NCBI GenBank assembly: GCA_029213005.1
Contig: JARGPI010000011.1
Coordinates: 62,001-126,000, forward strand
DNA from: Verrucomicrobiales bacterium
GTDB taxonomy: Bacteria > Verrucomicrobiota > Verrucomicrobiia > Verrucomicrobiales > DEV007
DNA: 64,000 nt
Direction of reading: 5' to 3'
Positions 51,816 to 61,610 of the stretch are shown one piece after another. Each line of letters begins with the position of its first letter. Positions within the stretch are counted from its first letter, which is position 1. The notes beneath the pieces are model-generated. The model was not told the origin of the DNA. It worked only from the letters and a program-made list of their open reading frames with translations, and made no database searches. Both the position numbers and the translations under genes were made by a program.

Positions 51816-53137
51816 TAAGCTTCGCTGATCAGCTTGATGAAGCTGTGCCCTCTGGTGCTCAACTTCGCTGAGTCTTTACTACCAAGGAGGCGCCCTGCGG
51901 TCATATAGGAATGGTTGGTATTGACATTTTTCACCCAGCTCACCGTGGCATATTTCTGCTCCGTTTCGCAGGGTGAAATCGCCAGAGGCACACCGGTCCG
52001 GGCGAAAGTGAATTCCCAGCTCTTTGCCTCGCTTTCAAATTCCATATTGCGGCCCAACCAGGGATGTCGCTCCAGAATTCCCGGCTTATTCCGGCTTGAG
52101 GTTTTCACCTTACAATAAGGCTCCTCCCCTTCGAGAAATTCTTTCATCGTGAGGTAGGGATTCAACTGGTACTCGCGGAAATACCGGGCAACATCGATCC
52201 CCAGTAGATTCAGGCCATTGTAGTTTTTGTGCCTATTGCCCGGACTGAACTTAGTAGCGAAATTTTCACTGATCATAAACGCCAGCTCCAAATGTACATG
52301 GGCCCGCTCACGATCAATCCCCGCTCCGGTATATCCAAGTTTACCGATTGGCTGACCGGCAATCAACTCCTGACCGGATTCCACAATCGACGACGCCATA
52401 TGAGCATACAGTGAATAAAAGGGTCCATCAGGCCAATCATGACGCACCACGATATACTTGCCGTAGTTACTCCGGGACGATGAATTATTGACGTAGACCA
52501 CCGTTCCCTCCGCGATGGCACCGACCACGTCGAGAGGCACTCCTTTGCTATCGCGATGCAAAGGGCGAATATCAATTCCTTCGTGCAATCGGGTATAGAG
52601 AACACCGATACCAGTGGTGAGCTGATTCCTGACATATCCGTAGTTCCCGCCATTCCACGGCTTTGTGTTAACCCCGTCGATGTAGCGGTTGGTATGCATG
52701 AAAAATTTCGAGGGATCACCGAAAATCTCCCGGTTCTCCGTCGGGAGCACCAGTTCAAATGCCGGATCGGGCTTCGGTTCCTCCTTCTCCTCCACTTCAT
52801 CTTCGACCACCTCAGTGATTTCCTCTTCCCCGATTGGTGCCTCTTCTTCAACAGGATTCTCAACCGGACTGTCCGGAACTGACTCAACCAGTTCCATCGG
52901 CGCCGTCATCTCCAGACTGGCCACTTCCACCACTGGTTCGGCGACTTCCATGATCTCCCCGGTATCACAATCCACCTCCACAGGCTCTGCTTCCTCTGCG
53001 GGAAGTGGGATACTGATGGGAGCCATCGATGCCAGCTGAGTCCCGGAATCTTCCCGTTTGTAGCTATCGACGAACACGACAGCCAGAATCAATGTCGTCG
53101 TGACGATGCAGAGATATCCTTGAAGAAAAACGCGCAT
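51812..53137 (-). CDS. M23-family metallopeptidase with long acidic linker
   Basis: The protein has 441 residues. A signal-like or anchor helix (FLQGYLCIVTTTLILAVVFV) precedes an acidic, Pro/Glu/Val-rich linker (about 40-135) that could span the peptidoglycan. The M23/LytM domain (about 150-290) has the first zinc ligands in LHEGIDIRPL (His and Asp, about 184) and the second pair in RAHVHLELAF (about 279). YIVVRHDWPDGPFYSLYAHM lies between. The Zn site is intact, so it probably cuts peptide cross-links of peptidoglycan; the C-terminal ~150 residues are an unassigned extra domain. ATG 53137 was chosen because it starts the hydrophobic helix. Confidence 0.88.
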   Translation of the reverse strand: MRVFLQGYLCIVTTTLILAVVFVDSYKREDSGTQLASMAPISIPLPAEEAEPVEVDCDTGEIMEVAEPVVEVASLEMTAPMELVESVPDSPVENPVEEEAPIGEEEITEVVEDEVEEKEEPKPDPAFELVLPTENREIFGDPSKFFMHTNRYIDGVNTKPWNGGNYGYVRNQLTTGIGVLYTRLHEGIDIRPLHRDSKGVPLDVVGAIAEGTVVYVNNSSSRSNYGKYIVVRHDWPDGPFYSLYAHMASSIVESGQELIAGQPIGKLGYTGAGIDRERAHVHLELAFMISENFATKFSPGNRHKNYNGLNLLGIDVARYFREYQLNPYLTMKEFLEGEEPYCKVKTSSRNKPGILERHPWLGRNMEFESEAKSWEFTFARTGVPLAISPCETEQKYATVSWVKNVNTNHSYMTAGRLLGSKDSAKLSTRGHSFIKLISEAY

Positions 53138-53422
53138 ATTTGAAGGGAAAACAGAAGAACGATAAAAAATTAACGTACACAATACCAGATAAAACTAATA
53201 ATTCCTGATTTTATCACTGCTATATTAAAATTTCAGGTCACCTGAATCTACGGAATCCCATTCAAGGGCAAAACTTTCTCTTTGTAATTACAATAATTAT
53301 GAGATAATTTATAATTAACGAAAGTTTATTTTAGATTTTTGGTATGAACAGGGCTGAACAAAGCGAGGTGAGCAGCTTCTCCGAATGGGACAGTAAAAGG
53401 TCGGCAAGGCAATGCCGGTGCC

Positions 53423-53463
53423 GATTGTACAGGGTACAGTCCCGGACTGTACAGGGTACAGTC
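53423..53463. repeat. GTACAGGGTAC dispersed repeat in a gene leader
   Basis: Two direct half units (gattgtacagggtacagtcc, cggactgtacagggtacagtc) end exactly at the GTG start of the PSCyt1 gene (53464). The repeat replaces the leader where a ribosome-binding site should be. Confidence 0.75.
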
Positions 53464-56400
53464 GTGAGAATTGGAGCGTTCCTCGTCGTGAGTTCCCTGC
53501 TTTCGGGGATCGGGTTCGGGGAAGCATTACCCGAAAGCCCGGATTTTGATTCCGAGATCCGCCCCATTCTCGCCGAAAAATGCTTTCAGTGCCACGGTCC
53601 CGATGCCGAGTCACGGAAAGCGGATCTACGGCTCGATACCAAAGAAGGTGCCTTCGGAAACCTCGGAGGCTATCAGGCCGTCGTCCCCGGGGACAGCTCG
53701 AACAGCGAATTGGCGATCCGGATTATGGATCAGGACGCCGACTCTGTGATGCCGCCGCCCGGGTTTCAGCACCAGCTGAGCGAAGCGGAAAAACAACTCC
53801 TGATCCGCTGGATCGATTCGGGAGCTAACTGGAAGCAGCACTGGGCATTCGAACCCATCTCCAAACCCGCGGTTTCCGATGAGCCGAACAGCTGGAGAAA
53901 AAATCCTATCGATTACTTTATCCAGAAGAAACATTTTGAGCAGGGACTCGATACCAATCCGCCGGCCGATCGTTACGCCCTCGCGAGACGGGCCTCACTG
54001 GACATCATCGGGCTGCCACCGACTCCCAGCGAACTGGAGGACTTTGTCAGGAACTCCGATCCCGATGCCTACCTTCACTATATAGATAAACTTCTCGACT
54101 CAAAGCATTACGGAGAACACCGGGCCCGCTTCTGGCTCGATGCGGCTCGCTACAGCGATACTCACGGGCTGCATCTCGACAACTTCCGCGAAATGTGGCC
54201 CTATCGCGACTGGGTCATCGAGGCTTTCAACCGAAACCTCCCCTTCGATCAATTCACCATTGAGCAAATAGCCGGCGATTTACTGGACTCGCCGTCGAAA
54301 TCTCAATTGATCGCAACAGGCTTCGTCCGCAACAACGCCTCCAGCTCCGAAGCGGGTTCGATACCCGAGGAGCTACGGGTTCGCTACATGACTGACCGAA
54401 CCGAAACTGTAGCAACCACCTTCCTTGGCCTGTCGGCAGGGTGCGCCGCCTGTCATGACCACAAGTTTGATCCGATTTCACAGAAAGAATTCTATCAACT
54501 CGGAGCCTTTTTTAACAACTCAGTCGATCCACCGATGGATGGGAACATGCGGGACACCTACCCCGTCGTAGTCGTACCTTCGGCGGAGAACGAAACCGAG
54601 TGGAATTCTCTACAAAGGTTCAGAGATGAGATTTCGTTTCATTTGAGTCACCCCGACCTCGACAAGATCAAAGTTTGGTGGGCAAACGGAGGTCGTCTTG
54701 AGACCGGGAAGTTTCCGAACCGGGACGTAGCAGTCTATGCTCCCTTTGAGAAGATCTCCGGCGAAAAAACGATCGTGACCATCAAAGGAAAGACCCACGA
54801 AGTGGAGCTGAAAGGCGCTAGAGCGGCGGCCAATCATCCCCATGGGGAGAGAGGTATCCAGTTCGAAGCAACCGGCGGTATTGATTTGCCGGTGGGTATT
54901 CTGTTTCAACCGAATAAACCGGTCACCATTTCCATGTGGATAAAAACCCCGGCCGATGTCAAAGGCCTCAAACTGATGAATCAATGGGGCGAGGAAAATG
55001 AAGAAACCGGATTAAAGAAGACCGGATGGAACCTGGAACTCATCCCCGACGGTGCGTTCGAAATGCCCCTGCGTGACAATGAGGGAACACTTTGTAATAC
55101 ACTAATGCCCAGCGAAACGCCTCTGAAACCCAATACCTGGCAGCACGTCGCGATTCGTTACTCCGGGGGGCAGGCAGCGTCATCGATCAGTTACTATATC
55201 GATGGCGAATGGCGAGTGGGCCGACGTAACTGGGATACCCATATCACCGATCGTTTCGGCGATCATCTTTCGGAGATCATGACTCTGGGTTCCGACGCGG
55301 TAGGTGGTTGCATCAGCGATTTCCGAATCTATACCCGCTGGCTTCTCGACGGTGAGTTAAAACTGCTGGCCGACGAATTTGCCTGGAAAACGTTGATCGG
55401 GAAAAAGCCGAAATGGGAGGAATTAACTACAGATGAGCTTTCACTCGTTCAGCGATACTTTCAATTTTACGTCGATAAAGGCACATCGAAACTCGCCCAT
55501 CTCCTCGGCGAGAGCCAGACCCGCTCTGACTACCTGTATGCCCGGTCCCCGACCACGTTGGTGATGCAGGAAAAAAACTCACCTCCGAAAGCCCACATTT
55601 TAGCGAGAGGTGCCTACGATCAGCCGGGCGAAGTCGTCTCTGCTAATACACCAGCAGTCCTCCCGCCTCTCCAGGCCAAAGATTCCGCCAATCGGCTGGA
55701 CCTCGCCCGCTGGCTCGTTTCAGGGAACAATCCTTTAACCGCCCGGGTAACTGTGAACCGGGTCTGGCAGAGCATTTTCGGAACGGGAATCGTGAAGACA
55801 TCGGGAGATTTTGGAATTATGGGTGAAAAGCCCACCCATCCGGAATTGCTGGACTGGTTAGCCGCTGAATTTCAAAACTCAGGTTGGGACTTGAAACACC
55901 TGATCCGCCTCATCGTGACTTCATCGACCTATCAACAGAGTTCGAAAGTGACGACCGCAAACTTTGCGATTGACCCCGAAAACCGCCACCTCGCCCGGGG
56001 AGCCCGTCGCCGCCTGGACGCAGAAGTCCTTCGCGATCAGGCGCTCGCTGTGAGTGGGCTTCTCGACCCGACATTTGGCGGCCCATCAGTCAAGCCCTAC
56101 CAACCCGCCGGGGTTTGGAAAGCAGTTGCTTTTCAGGTGAGTAATACCAACGAGTTTAAGCTCGACAGCATCAACAATCTTCACCGTCGCAGTGTCTACA
56201 CTTTTTGGAAGCGAACCGCTATTCCTCCCGCCTTTGCCGCATTCGACGCACCGAGCCGGGAGGAATGCTCCGTTCGCCGCGAACGGACCAATACACCCTT
56301 ACAAGCCCTCGTTCTGATGAATGACGAGCAGCACGTCGAAGCAGCACGGGTTCTGTCGGAATCTCTACTTACCGAGTTCCCCGGAGCCAACGATACCACC

Positions 56401-56643
56401 CTGGCGCTACAGGCTTTCACCAAGGTGCTCGGACGACCTCCCAAGGTGGCTGACCTAATGGATCTAACCAGCCTTGCGGATTGGGTATCGAAAGAATATC
56501 AGAAAGCCCCCGAAGAGGCGGAAACCTTCATTTCGGTAGGTGAGCTCCCGAACCGGGAATCTCTTGACCCAATCCGCGTCGCCGCCTGGACGGTGGTGAT
56601 TAACGCCCTGCTGAACCGCGACGATGTTCTTAACCAAAGCTAA
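53464..56643 (+). CDS. PSCyt1/DUF1549/LamG/DUF1553 protein, copy 2
   Basis: This is a secreted protein of about 1059 residues. From GTG 53464 the signal reads MRIGAFLVVSSLLSGIGFGE, followed by the heme motif KCFQCHGPD (C40-C43-H44). DUF1549 (about 150-370) has HYGEHRARFWLDAARYSDTH and a second CAACHDHKFDPI near 330. A LamG sandwich (about 470-640; VTISMWIKTPADVKGLKLMN, DFRIYTRWLLDGEL) is inserted before DUF1553 (about 750-1050; VNRVWQSIFGTGIVKTSGDF). An upstream in-frame ATG at 53344 would place a repeat inside the protein and push the signal to residue 41, so GTG 53464 is preferred. The DUF1501 gene follows after six bases. Confidence 0.9.
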   Translation: MRIGAFLVVSSLLSGIGFGEALPESPDFDSEIRPILAEKCFQCHGPDAESRKADLRLDTKEGAFGNLGGYQAVVPGDSSNSELAIRIMDQDADSVMPPPGFQHQLSEAEKQLLIRWIDSGANWKQHWAFEPISKPAVSDEPNSWRKNPIDYFIQKKHFEQGLDTNPPADRYALARRASLDIIGLPPTPSELEDFVRNSDPDAYLHYIDKLLDSKHYGEHRARFWLDAARYSDTHGLHLDNFREMWPYRDWVIEAFNRNLPFDQFTIEQIAGDLLDSPSKSQLIATGFVRNNASSSEAGSIPEELRVRYMTDRTETVATTFLGLSAGCAACHDHKFDPISQKEFYQLGAFFNNSVDPPMDGNMRDTYPVVVVPSAENETEWNSLQRFRDEISFHLSHPDLDKIKVWWANGGRLETGKFPNRDVAVYAPFEKISGEKTIVTIKGKTHEVELKGARAAANHPHGERGIQFEATGGIDLPVGILFQPNKPVTISMWIKTPADVKGLKLMNQWGEENEETGLKKTGWNLELIPDGAFEMPLRDNEGTLCNTLMPSETPLKPNTWQHVAIRYSGGQAASSISYYIDGEWRVGRRNWDTHITDRFGDHLSEIMTLGSDAVGGCISDFRIYTRWLLDGELKLLADEFAWKTLIGKKPKWEELTTDELSLVQRYFQFYVDKGTSKLAHLLGESQTRSDYLYARSPTTLVMQEKNSPPKAHILARGAYDQPGEVVSANTPAVLPPLQAKDSANRLDLARWLVSGNNPLTARVTVNRVWQSIFGTGIVKTSGDFGIMGEKPTHPELLDWLAAEFQNSGWDLKHLIRLIVTSSTYQQSSKVTTANFAIDPENRHLARGARRRLDAEVLRDQALAVSGLLDPTFGGPSVKPYQPAGVWKAVAFQVSNTNEFKLDSINNLHRRSVYTFWKRTAIPPAFAAFDAPSREECSVRRERTNTPLQALVLMNDEQHVEAARVLSESLLTEFPGANDTTLALQAFTKVLGRPPKVADLMDLTSLADWVSKEYQKAPEEAETFISVGELPNRESLDPIRVAAWTVVINALLNRDDVLNQS

Positions 56644-56649
56644 ATCCAC

Positions 56650-58077
56650 ATGACGACTAAAGTTGACCCGATAGATAAATGGATCGAACTCGAAACGCGG
56701 AGGCAGTTTTTTAAAACCTCCGCAGCCGGATTGGGATCGGTAGCATTGTCCTCCATGATGGGAGCGGACACGGAGCCCGGCGGACTACATTTTCCGGCTA
56801 AAGCCAAGCGGGTGATCTACCTGTTTATGGCGGGCGCACCATCCCAGATCGATACCTTTGACTACAAACCGGAAATGGCGGATCGCTTTGACCAGGATCT
56901 ACCTGAATCCGTGCGGGGCAATCAGCGCCTTACCACGATGACCTCGGCTCAGCCTCGTTTTCCCATCGCTCCGAGCACCTTCGATTTCAAACAATATGGA
57001 AACTGCGGTCGCTGGGTCAGCGACCTACTTCCCCGCACCGGAAATGTGGTGGATGACTTGAGTTTTATCCATTCCATGTGGACCGAGGCGATTAATCACG
57101 ATCCGGCGATTACCTATATGCAAACGGGCAATCAGATTCCGGGTCGACCCAGCCTCGGTGCCTGGGTCAGCTATGGACTCGGAAGTATGAACAAAAACTT
57201 ACCGGATTTTGTGGTGCTGAATTGTGCTCCCCGGGGACAAGCCCTGTTTTCACGGCTTTGGGGAAGTGGATTCCTGCCCTCAAAACACGCGGGAGTTGCT
57301 TTCCGCTCTCAGGGCGACCCGGTGCTATACCTTTCCAACCCGAATGGCATGAGCAGCGGGATCCGCCGGACGATGCTCGATAAATTGAATTCGATGAATC
57401 AACGAATTCACGACGAGGTAGGTGATCCGGAAACTCGCAACCGGATTTCTCAATACGAAATGGCGTTCCGGATGCAAAGCAGCGTCCCAGAGCTTGTCGA
57501 TATGGGGAATGAATCGAAGGAAACTCTCGAAATGTATGGCCCCGACGCGGAAACTCCGGGAACCTTTGCCAACAACTGCCTGATGGCCCGCCGGATGGTG
57601 GAACGGGATGTCCGCTTTGTACAGATTTTCCATCGGGGATGGGATCAGCACAATTTTTTACCAAAATTCATCACCCAGCAGGCAAAGGAAATCGACCAAC
57701 CCTGCGAGGCACTAATCAAAGATCTCAAACAACGTGGATTGCTGGAGGATACTCTAGTGGTCTGGGGCGGCGAATTTGGCCGAACCATCTATAGTCAGGG
57801 CGTCCTGACCAAAGAGGACCATGGTAGAGATCACCACCCGAGATGTTTTACGACATGGATGGCGGGCGGCGGAATCAAGCCGGGAATGAGCTACGGTGAA
57901 ACCGACGAATTCAGCTACAATGTGACTCGCGACCCGGTTCACGTCCGGGATTTGAACGCCACCATTCTACATCAATTGGGAATTGATCACTCCCGCTTTT
58001 CTGTGAAGCACCTCGGACTCGATCAAAAGCTGACCGGAGTCGAGGAAGCCCACGTCGTTAAAGATTTGATTGCCTGA
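56650..58077 (+). CDS. DUF1501 (sulfatase-like) secreted protein, copy 2
   Basis: The 475-residue protein has a twin-arginine-like signal ([20 protein letters not shown]) and a complete DUF1501 domain: [20 protein letters not shown] at the first site, [20 protein letters not shown] near 320, [14 protein letters not shown] and [20 protein letters not shown] at the end. The second copy resembles 36907-38307 in every segment but is clearly divergent. It is coupled to the PSCyt1 gene (six bases). The export route through Tat suggests a cofactor or folding in the cytoplasm. The function is unknown. Confidence 0.93.
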   Translation: MTTKVDPIDKWIELETRRQFFKTSAAGLGSVALSSMMGADTEPGGLHFPAKAKRVIYLFMAGAPSQIDTFDYKPEMADRFDQDLPESVRGNQRLTTMTSAQPRFPIAPSTFDFKQYGNCGRWVSDLLPRTGNVVDDLSFIHSMWTEAINHDPAITYMQTGNQIPGRPSLGAWVSYGLGSMNKNLPDFVVLNCAPRGQALFSRLWGSGFLPSKHAGVAFRSQGDPVLYLSNPNGMSSGIRRTMLDKLNSMNQRIHDEVGDPETRNRISQYEMAFRMQSSVPELVDMGNESKETLEMYGPDAETPGTFANNCLMARRMVERDVRFVQIFHRGWDQHNFLPKFITQQAKEIDQPCEALIKDLKQRGLLEDTLVVWGGEFGRTIYSQGVLTKEDHGRDHHPRCFTTWMAGGGIKPGMSYGETDEFSYNVTRDPVHVRDLNATILHQLGIDHSRFSVKHLGLDQKLTGVEEAHVVKDLIA

Positions 58078-58082
58078 CGGTA

Positions 58083-61000
58083 TCACTTGGCAACCGCTTC
58101 GTCAGGATCGCCATGTGATTCAGCGTCGCTACCCTGGTGCCCCTTACCATCGAGGGTTGCGATATAGGCAACCAGATCCCGGAGATCTCCCGGCGGCATG
58201 GTCGCTCCGAGAGGAGGCATTGCCGAAAGAGGAGGTGAGACACTTCTGATATCCTTCCGGTTGATCACTCTCTCTTTACCATCCGGCGCAATGATTGTAA
58301 CTTCCGTATCGGTTTCTTTTGCGAGACGCCCCATCACCGAAGTCCGGTCCCTCAGAGATACCATCGCAGTTCCATAACCTTCGGCGATTTCGGCCGCAGG
58401 GTTATAGATCGAAGTCAGAATCTGATGGCGGTTTAAACGATTTGCCACCGTGGTCAAATCAGGTCCCTGGACACCACCATCATTCCCTATTTTATGGCAT
58501 TGGCGACAGGCACCCTGATTTAGATAAATCTGTTCCCCACGAACCGGGTCACCACCATATTCGCTGAGATGAAACACTTTATCCGCCGATTCCGCGGCAA
58601 ACGCTTTTGCCATTTCCGGGTCCGCTTTCTGAATCGCTAAATAGCCATCAAGTTTCAGGCTGGGACGCAGTGCCATATTTCCTAACTCCCAAAAAGTCGC
58701 CCAAACTTCCGGCATCTTTTCGGCCAGCCCTTCGATAGCGGCCCGCGCTACCGGTTCCCGGCCATCAATCACAGCATCAAACGCCCGTTCCACCAGTTTC
58801 AGACTGTTATTTCCGGAATTAAAAGTCTGCGCCAGAGCAACGGCCTGAACCTCGGCATCTTTATCATCCAACAACGATTCGATCAGTTTCCGCGAGGCTG
58901 GACTACCGGTCTCGGCAAGACTTTCCAACGCTGCAATCCGGACTCCGGAATCAAGTTCAGGGTCTGATGCCTGAGTGATGAGAGTTTTCTCATCCGTTTT
59001 GATTCCGGTGGCATCGGCCAGTTTCATAGCGAGAGCGACCAGATCGGCGGGATGGTCTCCAGCAAGAAATTTCCGGAGTTCCGGAGTGATCGCCAATCCC
59101 ATCGCAGCCATTTTGCGATCCTTCGCCACTACTGGACGATAGGTGCCGATCACGGGATCAGTTTCGACCGTATCTTCCCAGCGAAGCAGTCCCTGCAGAG
59201 CCGCTTTTCTAACACTCATATCCAGATCACTGTTTCCCGCCAACTTAACGAGAGTTTTTGCACTGGCCTTTTTACCAATTCGGTAGTTAGCCGCCATGAT
59301 TCGTCTCTGGACCGTTTTGGAAAAACCTGCCGGATCAATTCCGGCAAGCTGTTCACCGGCAACGGTATCAACCGCTCCTGTGTCGTAGATCGCTCTCACT
59401 ACCTCGCGGCGAACCAAAGGTGAGGGATCATTGAGAAATTTTGATAGTTCAGCACTTTCTTTCCTCCGAAGCAACAACACGGAAAGCAGTCTTTCCTCTA
59501 CTGAATCTGACGAAGCTTTCGCCGCCGCATAAGATTCCGAACCGATCGAATCCAGTCCCGATAATATCGCATGCCGAAGAACGATGTCCGTGTCCTTAGC
59601 TCCGTTAGTTCGCGCCGCGGAAAAGAGAGCATCAATCGCCGTTTTATCGCCTTCCGGGAAAACCCGGCCTAACGCCACTGCGGCAAGCGAGCGAACTCGA
59701 ATCGACTTATCCTTGGTGAAGCACTCCAGAATATCATCCTTCGCTTCTTCGATCCGGTTATCACCCAGGATGCGAACCACGTTAGCACGAATCTCCTCTT
59801 CAGGATCGCTCAGGAGATTGACCAGCTCGGAATCGAGATGTCCCGAGATCCGCTGAAGTTGTCCCATCCCCCAAACCGCGTGGATTCTGGCAATCAGGTC
59901 ATTGGCTCCGATTGCAGCCTGTTTCAGGATCTCGGCACCGCCTTCATTGTCAACGAGTGCAAACTGAGCCGCCTGCCGGACGCGCTTATCCGGGTGAGCC
60001 AGAAAAATCAGCAGTTCATTGTTAGGACGGTCCGCAAAACCGGCTTTAAAATAGTCAGCTACGGTTTTGCCAGCCTTTTGTAATTTTTCATCAACGGGCT
60101 CGATCACTTGAATTGAGCCATTGGTATTGATCTTCCATCCGCCACCAAAGTCGCAAAGGTAGATTTTCCCATCGTAACCAAACTCCACATCACTCGCCGC
60201 CACCCCTTTTACAAGGGTTGTCACTTCCCCCAACTTAAATCCGGCACCGGCCTTTTCCGCGCCGATAGCCAAAGTGGTGCTGTTGGAAGGTGCACCGCGG
60301 TAGTTGGAAAGTAGAAATTTATTCCGCAGCTCTACCGGAAGGGATTCCCCGGTGACATAGGTCACGCCACTGGGACCTTCGGCGACGTGAGCGGCGGGAG
60401 GATACACCCACTGAGGTTGCTCTTCGTTATGGGTATCGAACATACGTTCCGCTACCCACATCGATTTTTCGGGATGGAAGTCGCCCCAGTCCAAAATACT
60501 TACATAGTGATGAGGTGACTGATGAGCCATATTCCAGCCCGAATCGGTTCCCTGCAACGCGTAGACCATCCTCGCTTTATCGCCGATATCACCAGTGTTA
60601 TCGAAAGTAAACAGATTCCCGAATTCATCGAAAGCGAGTTCCTGAGGATTTCGCAAACCATCACAGTAAAGCTCCAGACCGGTGCCATCATCTTCACACC
60701 GGAAAATAGCACCCCTTCCCGCACCGTTAAGCACCTTCCCTTCGGAATCCTCGAGATAGTAGCTCCGGTCCCCTACCGAAAAGTAGAGCATCCCGTCCGG
60801 TCCCCGGGTGATTCCGTGCAGGTCATGACCGATAAATGAAACTCTCACTCCAAATCCGTCGACTATAGATTCATGGCTATCAGCAACCCCGTCGTCGTCT
60901 TTGTCGGTGATTTTCCAGACACTGGGAATACAGGTGAAATAGACGGTATTATCTTCGTCTGCCAGAACCGAGAATCCAATCCCGTCTGCGGCGCTTTTGA

Positions 61001-61493
61001 AGTGATCGGAAAACAAAGTCCGGTGATCTGCGACGCCATTCCCATCACGATCTTCGAGACGGATGATCCGGTCCGGCACCTTTTCGAACCAACCTTCGGG
61101 AAAGTCCGCCTCATATTTCTTATACATCTTGAGCCGGTCCTCGACCGTGACGGCCTTAAAGTCGTCCCGAATCATCTGGTTCGCTCCTCTGAGATCCGGA
61201 ACGCCAAGCCAGAAACGGTTTGCCTCGGCGACATAAAGGCGACCTTTGCGGTCAAAGCCAAAGCTGCCGGGGTTTTCTATAAAAGGGAAACTGACCCAGG
61301 TGTGCCCTTTCAGCCCGGAAACTTCAATCTTTCCTCTGAAATCGGAAACCTTGTTGTCCATCTCCGGCAAATCCTTCTCAGGCACAGTCGGCAGCTGTTT
61401 GAATTCCTTTTCGAGAGCTTCCTTGTCTTTACCGTACGAAACCGTAAACACTGAGCAGAGAATAAGTACTAGGGTGAGAGATTTCATGGCCAT
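58083..61493 (-). CDS. PVC-type heme-binding dehydrogenase with HEAT repeats and cytochrome c tail
   Basis: The protein is secreted, 1136 residues, signal MKSLTLVLILCSVFTVSYGK. Residues ~45-480 form the PVC-type membrane-bound dehydrogenase propeller (GSFGFDRKGRLYVAEANRFW, DGIGFSVLADEDNTVYFTCI, GPDGMLYFSVGDRSYYLEDS). Residues ~490-930 are HEAT-like helical repeats (VRQAAQFALVDN, IRANVVRILGDN, VRSLAAVALGRV). The tail (about 985-1120) is a cytochrome c domain with CRQCHKIGNDGGVQGPDLTT (C about 993) and a methionine in MPPLGATMPPGD. It should oxidise a sugar or alcohol and pass electrons to heme. It is convergent with the DUF1501 gene, only five bases between stops. It differs from the 25632 gene, which ends in a copper domain. 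Confidence 0.9.
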   Translation of the reverse strand: MAMKSLTLVLILCSVFTVSYGKDKEALEKEFKQLPTVPEKDLPEMDNKVSDFRGKIEVSGLKGHTWVSFPFIENPGSFGFDRKGRLYVAEANRFWLGVPDLRGANQMIRDDFKAVTVEDRLKMYKKYEADFPEGWFEKVPDRIIRLEDRDGNGVADHRTLFSDHFKSAADGIGFSVLADEDNTVYFTCIPSVWKITDKDDDGVADSHESIVDGFGVRVSFIGHDLHGITRGPDGMLYFSVGDRSYYLEDSEGKVLNGAGRGAIFRCEDDGTGLELYCDGLRNPQELAFDEFGNLFTFDNTGDIGDKARMVYALQGTDSGWNMAHQSPHHYVSILDWGDFHPEKSMWVAERMFDTHNEEQPQWVYPPAAHVAEGPSGVTYVTGESLPVELRNKFLLSNYRGAPSNSTTLAIGAEKAGAGFKLGEVTTLVKGVAASDVEFGYDGKIYLCDFGGGWKINTNGSIQVIEPVDEKLQKAGKTVADYFKAGFADRPNNELLIFLAHPDKRVRQAAQFALVDNEGGAEILKQAAIGANDLIARIHAVWGMGQLQRISGHLDSELVNLLSDPEEEIRANVVRILGDNRIEEAKDDILECFTKDKSIRVRSLAAVALGRVFPEGDKTAIDALFSAARTNGAKDTDIVLRHAILSGLDSIGSESYAAAKASSDSVEERLLSVLLLRRKESAELSKFLNDPSPLVRREVVRAIYDTGAVDTVAGEQLAGIDPAGFSKTVQRRIMAANYRIGKKASAKTLVKLAGNSDLDMSVRKAALQGLLRWEDTVETDPVIGTYRPVVAKDRKMAAMGLAITPELRKFLAGDHPADLVALAMKLADATGIKTDEKTLITQASDPELDSGVRIAALESLAETGSPASRKLIESLLDDKDAEVQAVALAQTFNSGNNSLKLVERAFDAVIDGREPVARAAIEGLAEKMPEVWATFWELGNMALRPSLKLDGYLAIQKADPEMAKAFAAESADKVFHLSEYGGDPVRGEQIYLNQGACRQCHKIGNDGGVQGPDLTTVANRLNRHQILTSIYNPAAEIAEGYGTAMVSLRDRTSVMGRLAKETDTEVTIIAPDGKERVINRKDIRSVSPPLSAMPPLGATMPPGDLRDLVAYIATLDGKGHQGSDAESHGDPDEAVAK

Positions 61494-61610
61494 TTTTATA
61501 CGAACTGGGACTCTAGTCGGGTTGTTCGCTTTGGCAATGCCCCGGAGATGTGAAAATTGCCTCTTTTACCGTAATTTTAACGCCGGAGGATTTCCGGGGT
61601 GTGTTTTTCT

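Noticed and set aside
53344..53463. PSCyt1 gene start at ATG 53344
   Set aside because: It would place a dispersed repeat in the coding sequence and shift the signal peptide to residue 41; GTG 53464 fits a normal signal.
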